The notes under the pieces were generated by a model that was not told the DNA's origin, made no database searches, and was given only the letters and a program-made list of their open reading frames with translations. The position numbers and the translations under genes are program-made. This document shows, piece by piece, positions 7,642 to 15,362 of a stretch of 64,000 bases of DNA; the first letter of the stretch is position 1; every line of letters starts with the position of its first letter. Source of the DNA: Pengzhenrongella sicca (lineage in GTDB: Bacteria; Actinomycetota; Actinomycetes; Actinomycetales; Cellulomonadaceae); contig NZ_CP071868.1 of the NCBI RefSeq assembly GCF_017569225.1, forward strand, positions 4,331,129 to 4,395,128. Reading direction: 5' to 3'.

Positions 7642-10170
7642 ATGCCCGAGTCGATCGCGCCCGTGTTCCGTGCCCCGCAGCGGGCGCGGGCAGGCGAGGA
7701 CGCGCCGAGCGTGCAGATCGAGGACACCCCGACGGCGCGCGTGCACCACCCGAGCGACCTGGTCGGGCTGGTCCTGACGGTCCTCAGCGCCGCGGTCGTG
7801 ATGCTGCTCGCCGTCTACGCGCACGGCACCACCGCGGGGGTCGCGGCGGACGTGCAGGGCTTCAGCTCGATCGTGCGCCGCATCCTCGTCTTTCCCGTCG
7901 CGGTTCTCGAGGCCTCCATCGCCCTGATCGCGCCGATCGCGGTGCTGACCGAGCTCGCCGTCCGCCGCCTCGGGCGCCAGATGTTGGAGGTCGTCGCGGC
8001 AGGGGTGGCGGCGCTCGTGCTCTGCGCCGGGGTGCTCGCCGCGGTCGCCGCGTTCGGCTCGGACGACCTCGTGCGCGGCCTGTCCGTGTGGCGGGGAGGG
8101 CAGTGGACGCTCTCGATCCCGGCCTCGCTCGCGGCGCTCGCCGGCCTGCTCACCACCGCCGGCCCGCGGGGCCGACGGCGCTCGGTGGACTGGTCCTGGA
8201 ACCTCGTGTGGGTCTCGCTCGGTGTCGTGCTCGTCACCGGTCAGGTGTCCCTGCCCGGAGCGGCGCTCGCGCTGCTCATCGGCCGGGCCGGCGGGCTGAC
8301 GGTCCGGTACGTCTCGGGCGTGCAGTCCGAGCGCGCGTATGGGCCGGCACTCGTCGCCGGGATCCGGCGCGCGGGCTTCACCCCGGCGCGGCTCGTGCGC
8401 GTCCCGGAAGCCGGAAGCGACGTCGACGGCGTCGGCGGCGCGGACGGGCCGGACGAGTCCTCCGTCGCGATCGCGGCCGACACCAACAACCGCGTCTACG
8501 AGCTGACGACCGACGACGGCGAGGAGCTGTCCGTCGTCGTGCTCGACGGCGACCGCCAGGTGATCGGCGGGCTGAGCCGGCTGTGGCGCTCGCTGCGCCT
8601 GCGCGGGATCGAGGGGCGGTCGTTCGTGTCGTTGCGGCAGGCCGCCGAGCGCGCCGCGCTGCTGGCCTACGCCGCGCGCGCCGCGGGCGTGCGCACGCCC
8701 GCGCTGCTCGCCGTCGCCGAGGCCGAGGACTCGATGCTGCTCATCCAGGCCCGCCCCGGCCACGCCGTCGCGCTGCGCCACCTCGACCCTGCCGACCTCG
8801 ACGACGAGCTGCTGCGGGCGATCTGGGCGCAGCTGCGCCTCGCCCACGACGCCGGGATCGCGCACCGCGCCCTGACCTCCGACACCGTGCTCGTCGAGCC
8901 CGGCCCGCTCGAAGCCGGGGGGCCCGGGGCCGAGCCGCGCGAGCCGCTCGTCTGGCTCACCGACTGGGACTCGGGCGACATCGCGTCGTCCGAGCTCGCG
9001 CGACGGATGGACCTGACCCAGATGCTCGCGTTGCTGGCGCTGCGAGTGGGGGCCACCCGGGCCTTGGAGTCCGCGACCGCCGTGCTCCCGGACGACGACA
9101 TCGCCGCGCTCGGGCCGATGCTGCAGACGATCGCCCTGCCGCACCGCACGCGCGAGGAGATCCGCGCCCACCGCGAGGTCCTCGCCGACGTGCGGTCCGC
9201 TCTCGTCGAGCGGCTGCCCGAGGCCGACGTCGAGCCCGAGCGCCTCGTCCGGTTCGGCGCCCGCACCGTGATCACCGTGATCCTGCCGGTCGTGGCGGTC
9301 GTCGTCGTCCTCGCCACGATCAACGTCGAGCAGATCGCGTCCGCGCTGTCCACGAGCGACTGGCGCTGGAGCGTCGTCGCGTTCGCGCTCGGCCTGCTCA
9401 CCTTCTTCGGCGCCGCGCTCGCGTTCGTCGCGTTCTCGCCCGTCCGGCTCGCCGTGTGGAACGCGACGCTCGTGCAGACGGCCGGCGCCTTCGTGGCGCT
9501 CGCCGCCCCGGCGGGCATCGGGCCGGCCGCGCTCAACCTTCGGATGCTCACCAAGCGCGGCGTGACCACGTCGCTCGCCGTCGCGACCGTCGCGCTCGTG
9601 CAGGTCTCGCAGTTCGTCGTGACCATCGCGCTCCTGCTCGTGCTCTCGATCGGGTCCGGGACGAACGAGGCTTCCCGCTTCACGCCGAGCCCGGTGACGC
9701 TGCTGATCATCGGCGTGCTCGCGGGCCTCGCCGCCTCCTCGCTGCTTGTGCCCGCCGTGCGCCAGTGGCTCGTGCGCCGCACGATGCCCACGATCTCGCA
9801 GACCTGGCCCCGCCTGATCGAGGTCGTCGGGCAGCCGCGCAAGCTCGCCCTCGCGCTCGCCGGCAACGTCCTGATGACCATGGGCTACGTGCTCGCGTTC
9901 GACGCCTCGCTGGCGGCGTTCGGCCAGGAGTTGAGCCTCGTGCAGGTCGCGCTCGTGTACCTGATCGGCAACGCCGCCGGCGCGGCCGTCCCGTCACCCG
10001 GCGGCATCGGCACGATCGAGCTCGCCCTCATCGGCGGGCTCACCGCGGCGGGCCTGAACCCCGGCGTCGCGACCTCGGTGGCGATCCTGTTCCGCGTCCT
10101 GACGTACTGGCTGCGCATCCCGATCGGCTGGGTCGCGATGCGCACCCTCCAGCGCTCGGGCGAGCTCTAA
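7642..10170 (+). CDS. Flippase-like (UPF0104/YbhN, LPG-synthase TM type) protein with internal pseudokinase
   Basis: Large membrane protein of 842 residues. The N-terminus (about residues 34-220) has several membrane segments. The middle (about 270-500) is kinase-like: HRALTSDTVLV stands where HRDLKPxN is expected and LTDWDSG where DFG is expected, so the catalytic Asp of the HRD motif is missing and it is likely a pseudokinase. The C-terminal ~300 residues form the multi-span UPF0104 module shared with the flippase part of MprF, with GNAAGAAVPSPGGIGTIE. Relatives are annotated as lysylphosphatidylglycerol synthase transmembrane domain proteins, but no synthase domain is seen here. Likely lipid or glycan-carrier transport; substrate unknown. 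Confidence 0.72.
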   Translation: MPESIAPVFRAPQRARAGEDAPSVQIEDTPTARVHHPSDLVGLVLTVLSAAVVMLLAVYAHGTTAGVAADVQGFSSIVRRILVFPVAVLEASIALIAPIAVLTELAVRRLGRQMLEVVAAGVAALVLCAGVLAAVAAFGSDDLVRGLSVWRGGQWTLSIPASLAALAGLLTTAGPRGRRRSVDWSWNLVWVSLGVVLVTGQVSLPGAALALLIGRAGGLTVRYVSGVQSERAYGPALVAGIRRAGFTPARLVRVPEAGSDVDGVGGADGPDESSVAIAADTNNRVYELTTDDGEELSVVVLDGDRQVIGGLSRLWRSLRLRGIEGRSFVSLRQAAERAALLAYAARAAGVRTPALLAVAEAEDSMLLIQARPGHAVALRHLDPADLDDELLRAIWAQLRLAHDAGIAHRALTSDTVLVEPGPLEAGGPGAEPREPLVWLTDWDSGDIASSELARRMDLTQMLALLALRVGATRALESATAVLPDDDIAALGPMLQTIALPHRTREEIRAHREVLADVRSALVERLPEADVEPERLVRFGARTVITVILPVVAVVVVLATINVEQIASALSTSDWRWSVVAFALGLLTFFGAALAFVAFSPVRLAVWNATLVQTAGAFVALAAPAGIGPAALNLRMLTKRGVTTSLAVATVALVQVSQFVVTIALLLVLSIGSGTNEASRFTPSPVTLLIIGVLAGLAASSLLVPAVRQWLVRRTMPTISQTWPRLIEVVGQPRKLALALAGNVLMTMGYVLAFDASLAAFGQELSLVQVALVYLIGNAAGAAVPSPGGIGTIELALIGGLTAAGLNPGVATSVAILFRVLTYWLRIPIGWVAMRTLQRSGEL

Positions 10171-10275
10171 CGGACTGGTTCCGGCGGGCGTCAGTGTGCG
10201 CACCGGTTCTGCGCCTGCGCACAGGGTGGGTTTCGGGGTGGGGTGCGTGTGGGTGGTCCGTCCTAGTCTGTACAC

Positions 10276-11832
10276 ATGTTCGAACCGAGCGATGACGAGG
10301 TACCGGGGGCCCCGGCGGGCGCGGGCGCCACCGCCACGGGTGTCATTGCGCCGGCGTTCTCGGTGGATGTGGCGTTCGGGCTGTTGCTTGGGCGGGTGTT
10401 TGCGGAGGCGGGGGCGGCGTTGGCGCAGGCCGCGGCGGCGGGGTCCTGCATCGCGGGGCCGATCGATCAGGTCGCGTTGTCCGCCGCGTTGATGGACCAG
10501 GCGCCCGGCTCGCCGCTGGTCGAGCTGCTCGAGGGTCTGTGCCCGTCGGATGTGCATGATGCGGTGTTGATCGAGGCGATCGCCGCCTGGGAACGCGTCA
10601 CCTCACTCGCTGCGGCGCGGCAGGGCGAGATGATCGCCGAGCTCGCCCGCCGCCGGGATGCGCAGCGTCTGGGTGAGTTCGTGGGTGATGAGGTCGCGTC
10701 GGTGCTGGTGATGTCCCGGTCGGTGGCGGAGGCGAAGGTCAGCCTCGGGACGTCGCTGGCGGCGTGGCCCGCGGTGCGCGAGGCGCTGGCCTCCGGGGTG
10801 ATTGATCACCGCAAGGCCACCGCCCTGGTCGACGGGGTCGGGCACCTCGACGACGACGCGGCCGCGGCCGTCCTGGACGCGGTGCTGCCGGTCGCTCCGG
10901 GTTTGACGGTGCCGGCGTTGAAGGCGCGCCTGCGCAAGGTCGAGCTGACCGTGAACCCGGCCGCCGTCGCTGAGCGGCGTGCCCGCGACGCCGCGGACAG
11001 GAATGTGCGGGTCAGCCCGGCGCCGGGGGTGATGGCGTGGTTGACCGCGTACCTACCCGCCAAGGACGCGATGACGATCTACACCGCGATCGACGCCATC
11101 GCCGCCTCCGCCGACCCCGCCGACCCACGCGGTGTGGCGGCGCGGCGCGCGGACGCCCTGACCGACCTCTGCACCGACATCCTCGACACCGGCATCGCAC
11201 CCACCACCGCACTACCCGGCACAGCGGGACAGGAGCCCGGGCAGGCGGGTCAGGCTGGCGGGGTCTTGAAGACCGAGCAGCGGCGTCGACCGCACCTGCA
11301 GGTGACCGCCGCCGCGACCACGCTGTTGGGGTTGGATGAGGTGCCCGGGGAGCTGGCCGGGTACGGGCCGATCCCCGCAGACCTGGTCCGGGCGATCGCG
11401 GCGGACGCGACGTGGCGGCGGATCTTCACCGACCCCGCCACCGGGTGCGTGACCGGGATCGGGCCGCGCGGGTACCGCCCCGGCGCCGACCTGACCGGCA
11501 CAATCCTGGCCCGAGACAAGACCTGCACGTTCGTGGGGTGCCGGATGCCCGCGTGGCGATGCGACCTGGACCACCGCGACCCCTACGACCACGACCACCC
11601 CGACCTCGGCGGGCAAACCTGCGAAGAGAACCTGCACTCGCTGTGCCGCCACCATCACCGGGCCAAGACCTACGGCGGCTGGCACCCCGACCTCGACGCT
11701 CGCACCGGCGACACGTGGTGGACCTCACCGACCAAACACCGCTACAAGCGACCAGCCGACGTCAACCCCGAACCGCCGCCACCCGACCGGCCCTGGCTCC
11801 ACGAACCCCAGCCCGACGACCCACCCTTCTGA
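10276..11832 (+). CDS. DUF222 / 13E12-repeat HNH endonuclease-like protein
   Basis: Protein of 518 residues with an N- and mid-region DUF222 (13E12 repeat) domain and an HNH nuclease fold at the C-terminus (about residues 415-470): CTFVGCRMPAW, then DLDHRDPYDHD, then CEENLHSLCRHHHRAK. The Cys pairs and the DH...H set needed for an HNH site are present. Such genes occur in many copies in Micrococcales and Mycobacteriales; a mobile-element origin is often suspected but the function is not known. Codon use is slightly less G+C-biased than neighbours (several TTG and GTG codons). TAGTCT at 10264-10269 could be a -10 for a near-leaderless transcript. Confidence 0.85.
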   Translation: MFEPSDDEVPGAPAGAGATATGVIAPAFSVDVAFGLLLGRVFAEAGAALAQAAAAGSCIAGPIDQVALSAALMDQAPGSPLVELLEGLCPSDVHDAVLIEAIAAWERVTSLAAARQGEMIAELARRRDAQRLGEFVGDEVASVLVMSRSVAEAKVSLGTSLAAWPAVREALASGVIDHRKATALVDGVGHLDDDAAAAVLDAVLPVAPGLTVPALKARLRKVELTVNPAAVAERRARDAADRNVRVSPAPGVMAWLTAYLPAKDAMTIYTAIDAIAASADPADPRGVAARRADALTDLCTDILDTGIAPTTALPGTAGQEPGQAGQAGGVLKTEQRRRPHLQVTAAATTLLGLDEVPGELAGYGPIPADLVRAIAADATWRRIFTDPATGCVTGIGPRGYRPGADLTGTILARDKTCTFVGCRMPAWRCDLDHRDPYDHDHPDLGGQTCEENLHSLCRHHHRAKTYGGWHPDLDARTGDTWWTSPTKHRYKRPADVNPEPPPPDRPWLHEPQPDDPPF

Positions 11833-11927
11833 ACCGCGAGCCCGTCGAGCCGCGAGGCCTTCTGAGCCGCGAGCCCTCCGAGCCGCGAGCGCCTGAGATG
11901 CGAGCCCTTCTCGCCGGCGAGCCCTTC
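11831..11927. repeat. Degenerate ~16-base tandem repeat after the HNH gene
   Basis: Five to six imperfect copies of a unit close to GAGCCGCGAGCCC plus 2-4 bases run from the last codon of the HNH gene: copies start at 11831, 11847, 11864, 11880, 11895 and about 11912. No gene or clear terminator was found in this 144-base gap besides the repeat. Confidence 0.6.
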
Positions 11928-11976
11928 GCGCGGCGACCCGCCTTGCGCGACCGGTCGCGTTCGCGCTCACGCGCGG

Positions 11977-12405
11977 TCAGAACTGGCGGCGGCGCTCCAG
12001 GACGAGGGCGGCGGCCGACAGGACGATGGCGCCGATCTCCGACCACGCGGACAGTTGCTGCGGCACGCCGTTCCAGGTCTCGTGCACGCCGAAGAAACCC
12101 CGGGCCGTCGTCGAGACGATGAACGCGCCCAGCGTCGCCGCGCCGAACGCCATCGCACCCAACAGCGGCAGGGGGTGCTGCCAGCCGACCACTAGCATCC
12201 CGAGAATGATGCCGCCGACGCCGTTGAGCAGGAACGCCGGCCCGACCACGTCGACCGCGCGCATCCCGTCGGCCCACAGGAACAGGTGCGCGACGGCCGA
12301 CAGCAGCACGCACGTCGCGATCAGGGGGCGCAGGATCACGGCCGAGACCCGGCTGCGCGCCGCGGTGCGGCCGGGCGCGGTCGACGACTGGGTGGACGCG
12401 GACAT
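11977..12405 (-). CDS. Four-helix membrane protein, probable ECF-sigma target
   Basis: Unrecognised membrane protein of 142 residues with about four hydrophobic segments (roughly 22-42, 50-75, 80-100, 115-135), a His in TM1 (SAVAHLFLWADGM), and GFFGVHETWNG between helices 3 and 4. The ATG at 12405 is preceded by GGAGG at good spacing. It is divergent from the ECF sigma gene, and a SigL-like promoter (TGAACC-N16-CGTGGT, 12449-12476) faces it, so it is likely under that sigma factor together with the Rieske protein. Function unknown; a partner in envelope redox chemistry is only a guess. Confidence 0.7.
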   Translation of the reverse strand: MSASTQSSTAPGRTAARSRVSAVILRPLIATCVLLSAVAHLFLWADGMRAVDVVGPAFLLNGVGGIILGMLVVGWQHPLPLLGAMAFGAATLGAFIVSTTARGFFGVHETWNGVPQQLSAWSEIGAIVLSAAALVLERRRQF

Positions 12406-12448
12406 GGGAGCCTCCGGGTGAGCGGGTTCGGCGAGCCGGTCACCCTGC

Positions 12449-12476
12449 ACCACGCGCCGGCCCGGCGTTCGGTTCA
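12449..12476 (-). promoter_or_regulatory. SigL-type ECF promoter TGAACC-N16-CGTGGT
   Basis: Read on the minus strand, TGAACC (12476-12471), 16 bases, then CGTGGT (12454-12449). It differs at one or two positions from the mycobacterial SigL consensus TGAACC-CGTGTC and matches a second, exact copy before the Rieske gene. It lies about 45 bases upstream of the membrane-protein start. Confidence 0.7.
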
Positions 12477-12497
12477 CGACGCGACTCAGCCCGCACG

Positions 12498-13052
12498 ATG
12501 AACCGCCGGGGCCGCCCGGACGTGAAGGGGGAAATGGCAGCGACCCGGGTCGACGAGACCGTGCTGCGCGCGCTCTACACCGAGCACGGCGCCGCGCTGC
12601 TCGGGTACGCCACCCGGCTGTGCGAAGGCGACCGCGGCCGCGCGGAGGACGTCGTCCAGGAGACCCTGCTGCGCGCCTGGCAGCACCCCGACGCGCTCGC
12701 CCCGGAGCGTGGCTCCGTACGGGCCTGGCTCTTCACCGTCGCGCGCAACCTCGCGGTCGACGCCCACCGGGCGCGGTCGGCCCGGCCGGCGGAGATCGGC
12801 CCGGCGCCGCTCGAGCACCTCGCGGTCGACGACGACGTCGAGCGGGCCCTCGACGCCTGGCTCGTCGGGGAGGCGCTCGCGACACTCACCGACGCCCACC
12901 GCGCCGTCGTGGTCGAGACGTTCTTCCGCGGCTGCTCGGTCGCGGAGGCCGCCGCCAGGCTCGGCGTCCCGCCGGGCACGATCAAGTCGCGCGCCTACTA
13001 CGCGCTGCGCGCGCTGCGGGTCGCGCTCGCCGAACGAGGGGTGGAGTCGTGA
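12498..13052 (+). CDS. ECF RNA polymerase sigma factor (SigL-like)
   Basis: Extracytoplasmic-function sigma factor of up to 184 residues. Region 2 is seen as AEDVVQETLLRAWQHP with WLFTVARNLAVDAHRAR, and region 4 as CSVAEAAARLGVPPGTIKSRAYYALRALR (about residues 135-170). The sequence is closest in feel to mycobacterial SigL. The ATG at 12498 has no clear ribosome binding site; an internal ATG at 12534 follows GGGGG but too closely, so the start is uncertain. The stop overlaps the anti-sigma start (GTGA). Probable targets, from promoter motifs, are the divergent membrane protein and the Rieske lipoprotein. Confidence 0.92.
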   Translation: MNRRGRPDVKGEMAATRVDETVLRALYTEHGAALLGYATRLCEGDRGRAEDVVQETLLRAWQHPDALAPERGSVRAWLFTVARNLAVDAHRARSARPAEIGPAPLEHLAVDDDVERALDAWLVGEALATLTDAHRAVVVETFFRGCSVAEAAARLGVPPGTIKSRAYYALRALRVALAERGVES

Positions 13053-13795
13053 CGGCCCCCGAAGCGCCGGACCCGGTTGCGACGGCGCACCTCGAGGCCC
13101 GGCTCGCGCTCGGGGCCCTGGTGCTCGGCGCGCTCGCGCCCGTCGATCGTGCCGCGGTCGAGGCGCACGTCGCGAGCTGCGCCGAGTGCACGCGCGAGCT
13201 CGCGGGATTCGCCGTGCTGCCGGGGCTGCTCGGGCGGCTGTCCCTGGACGAGGCGCTGGCGCTCGATCAGCTGCCGACGCCCCTCGCGGGGTCGGACGTG
13301 CCCCCCGACGAGCTGCTCGAGCGGATCCTGACCCGCGCGCACGACCACCGGACCCGCCGCGCGCACCACCGGCGGACGATCGCGAGCTGGTCCGCAGCCG
13401 CCGTCGCCGTCGCCGCGGGGGTCGCCTGGCTGCTGGTCACCGGGCCGCTCGCGGGCGCGGACCGCGAGCCCAGCGCCGTCGTCGTCGCCACGGACGACGT
13501 CGTCGTCCAGGCGCGCGACGACGCCTCGGACGTCTGGGGCGAGGTCACGCTGAGCCCCACGGCGAACGGGACGCGGGTCGCGCTCGACCTGACGGGCGTC
13601 TCGCCGGGCGAGGACTGCGAGCTCGTGGCGTGGACCGCGGACGGCCGCCGGGAGGTCGCTTCGACCTGGCGCGCGACGTACGACGGCAAGGCCACGGTGA
13701 CCGGCAGCACGAGCCTGCCGCTCGCGGAACTCGCCGGCCTGACGGTCAAGACGCCCGACGGGCGCCGGCTGCTGAACCTGCCGGTCCCGGAGTAG
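13049..13795 (+). CDS. Zinc-finger anti-sigma factor, membrane-anchored
   Basis: Partner of the ECF sigma factor just upstream, with which it shares a GTGA overlap. The 248-residue protein has the zinc-associated anti-sigma signature HVASCAEC (HxxxCxxC, about residues 36-43), then a sigma-binding helical region, one membrane segment (SWSAAAVAVAAGVAWLLV, about 113-130), and an extracytoplasmic domain of ~115 residues of the RskA C-terminal type. Family knowledge: such proteins hold the sigma factor at the membrane and release it on oxidation or proteolysis. It is convergent with the Rieske gene; a small hairpin lies between them. Confidence 0.88.
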   Translation: MTAPEAPDPVATAHLEARLALGALVLGALAPVDRAAVEAHVASCAECTRELAGFAVLPGLLGRLSLDEALALDQLPTPLAGSDVPPDELLERILTRAHDHRTRRAHHRRTIASWSAAAVAVAAGVAWLLVTGPLAGADREPSAVVVATDDVVVQARDDASDVWGEVTLSPTANGTRVALDLTGVSPGEDCELVAWTADGRREVASTWRATYDGKATVTGSTSLPLAELAGLTVKTPDGRRLLNLPVPE

Positions 13796-13806
13796 GCGAT
13801 TCAGGC

Positions 13807-13828
13807 CTCGAGCGCAGCGGTGCTCGAG
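13807..13828. terminator. Hairpin between convergent anti-sigma and Rieske genes
   Basis: CTCGAGC (13807-13813) pairs with GCTCGAG (13822-13828) around an eight-base loop, in the 37-base gap between the two 3' ends. The stem is short and has no U-tract, so the terminator role is weak. Confidence 0.35.
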
Positions 13829-13832
13829 CGAT

Positions 13833-14414
13833 TCAGGCTTCGAGCACCTCGCCGTTCTCGACGCGCACCGCGAAGGCCGGCAGCGGCTCGGACGCGGGGC
13901 CCGAGACGGTCGAGCCGTCGGCGGCCTTGAAGACCGACCCGTGGCACGGGCAGTCCAGCTCCTCGCCCGCGGGCAGGACGGTGCAGCCCTGGTGGGTGCA
14001 GATCGCGGACATGCCGACGATCGTGCCCTCGGTCGGCTGCGACAGGATGATCGGCTCCCCGGCCGAGTCCGTCGCCGAGATCGCGCCGCCGACGGGGATG
14101 TCGGCGACCTTGGCCAAGGCCCCGGTCGCAGCGCCGGCCCCCGCGTCCGCCGACCCCGAGTCGGTGGGATCCGCCGCGCCCGACCCGGCGGACGTCCCGG
14201 TGGAGCCCGCGTCGCCGTCGGTGCTGCAGGCCGCGAGCGTCCCGACCGCGACGGCGCCGAGGGTCGCGGCGCCGACGCCGCGCAGCAGGCCGCGCCGACT
14301 CAGGCCAGGTGCGGGCGGCACCGGGGCGAGGAGGTCAGGGCTGACGAGGTCGGGGCTGACGAGGTCGGGGCTGACGAGGTCGGGGTCCAGCAGGTCCAGC
14401 TCACGATCGCTCAC
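13833..14414 (-). CDS. Rieske [2Fe-2S] lipoprotein with Tat-like signal
   Basis: Exported Rieske iron-sulphur protein of 193 residues. The signal LSRRGLLRGVGAATLG has a twin arginine and is followed by LAAC, a lipobox, so a Tat-exported lipoprotein is likely. After a Ser/Gly/Asp linker the Rieske domain has CTHQGC and CPCHGS, keeping both cluster Cys/His pairs and the extra disulphide cysteines. It is too short and lacks the other parts of a bc complex. The first ~20 residues contain DLVSP three times, encoded by a 15-base tandem repeat. GTG start at 14414 with GGAG six bases before it. A perfect SigL-type promoter lies at 14542-14569. Confidence 0.9.
   Translation of the reverse strand: MSDRELDLLDPDLVSPDLVSPDLVSPDLLAPVPPAPGLSRRGLLRGVGAATLGAVAVGTLAACSTDGDAGSTGTSAGSGAADPTDSGSADAGAGAATGALAKVADIPVGGAISATDSAGEPIILSQPTEGTIVGMSAICTHQGCTVLPAGEELDCPCHGSVFKAADGSTVSGPASEPLPAFAVRVENGEVLEA
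14332..14391. repeat. 15-base tandem repeat inside the Rieske gene
   Basis: CTGACGAGGTCGGGG occurs three times head to tail (14341-14385) with partial copies on both sides. Being a multiple of three it adds DLVSP units to the cytoplasmic leader before the twin arginines without breaking the frame. Confidence 0.9.
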
Positions 14415-14541
14415 GGTGGTCTCCGTAGGTCGGCGCCAAGGACGGCGGGTTGCGGGTGCTGCGAGGGCACTGCGGGTCCAGCGGGTGCTGCGGGGTCCAG
14501 CGGGTCCAGCGGGCAGCCCTGCACGCAGCGTGCCCGTCCTT

Positions 14542-14569
14542 GACACGGACCGCAGCCGGTTGGGGTTCA
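14542..14569 (-). promoter_or_regulatory. SigL-type ECF promoter TGAACC-N16-CGTGTC
   Basis: On the minus strand TGAACC (14569-14564), 16 bases, CGTGTC (14547-14542): an exact match to the published SigL consensus as I recall it, with the same spacing as the element at 12449-12476. It drives toward the Rieske gene and would leave a leader of about 120 bases that contains short direct repeats (TCCAGCGGG). Confidence 0.75.
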
Positions 14570-14645
14570 GTGGCGCGACGAGAGACCGCGGGGCGGGCGC
14601 GCCGGCTGGGCCGGTCCGGCCGGGACGGCCGGATAGGGTCGCCCC

Positions 14646-15200
14646 ATGACCGACCTGACCTGGCCCTCGACCCAGCCGACCCTGCACGCCGACGGCCTCA
14701 CGCTGCGCCCGTGGCGCCCGAGTGACGCCGTCGCCGTCTACGAGGCCTGCCAGGATCCGGAGATCGTGCGATGGACGACGGTGCCCTCGCCGTACCTGCT
14801 CGAGCACGCCGAGTCGTACGTCGGCCCGATGAGCGCGACGGCCTGGGTCGAGAAGACCGCCGCGAACTTCGCGGTCACCGACGACGACGGCGCGCTCGTC
14901 GGCTCGTTCGGCCTGGTCCGGATGAACCCCGGGCAGGGGGTTGCCGAGGTCGGGTACTGGGTGGCGCCCGCCGCCCGCCGCCGCGGGGTCGCCCGCCGCG
15001 CGGCCGCGGCGGTGACCGAGTGGGCCCTGCGCGACGTGGGCTTCCCCCGCGTCGAGCTGCTGGCCGCGGTCGACAACGCGGGCTCGCGCCGCGTCGCCGA
15101 GCTGATCGGCTTCACCCTCGAGGGCGTCCTGCGCAGCGCGGCCCCCGGCCGCACGACCCGCGTCGACCTCGCGATTCACAGCCGCCTGCCGACGGACTAG
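14646..15200 (+). CDS. GNAT-family N-acetyltransferase (RimJ/RimL-like)
   Basis: Acetyl-CoA-dependent N-acetyltransferase of 184 residues. The fold elements are visible: LTLRPWRPSDAVAVYEAC at the start, the Q/RxxGxG/A-type loop as PAARRRGVARRAAAAVTEWA (about residues 115-133), and LAAVDNAGSRRVAELIGFTLEGVLR, which is the usual end of RimJ/RimL relatives that modify protein N-termini or antibiotics. The true substrate is unknown. It is divergent from the Rieske gene and sits alone before the fasciclin gene. Confidence 0.85.
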   Translation: MTDLTWPSTQPTLHADGLTLRPWRPSDAVAVYEACQDPEIVRWTTVPSPYLLEHAESYVGPMSATAWVEKTAANFAVTDDDGALVGSFGLVRMNPGQGVAEVGYWVAPAARRRGVARRAAAAVTEWALRDVGFPRVELLAAVDNAGSRRVAELIGFTLEGVLRSAAPGRTTRVDLAIHSRLPTD

Positions 15201-15255
15201 CGCCCGCCGATCCGCGCGGACCGAGCGCTCCGCGCGAACCCGTCTCAGCTCGGAC

Positions 15256-15283
15256 CCATCCGGACGTCGCACGGCTCCGAATC
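15256..15283 (+). promoter_or_regulatory. SigK-type promoter CCATCC-N15-CCGAAT before the fasciclin gene
   Basis: CCATCC at 15256-15261, 15 bases, CCGAAT at 15277-15282. The same element with the same spacing and shared flanks (GACCCATCCGG and GGCTCCGAA) lies before the sigK-like gene on the other strand (19095-19121). It resembles the SigK promoter of mycobacterial mpt70/mpt83. The leader to the ATG is about 80 bases. Confidence 0.78.
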
Positions 15284-15362
15284 ACCCTCGACGGCCCCGC
15301 ACACGCGGGACGACCACCGCCGGCCGGGAAGACCTCGGCCGGACCTGACGAGGGAGAGTCCG

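Noticed and set aside
12534..13052. Shorter ECF sigma start at ATG 12534
   Set aside because: The G-run before it is only two bases from the ATG; kept as an alternative but not chosen.
14332..14391. CRISPR-like array
   Set aside because: The 15-base units are contiguous with no spacers and lie in a coding frame.
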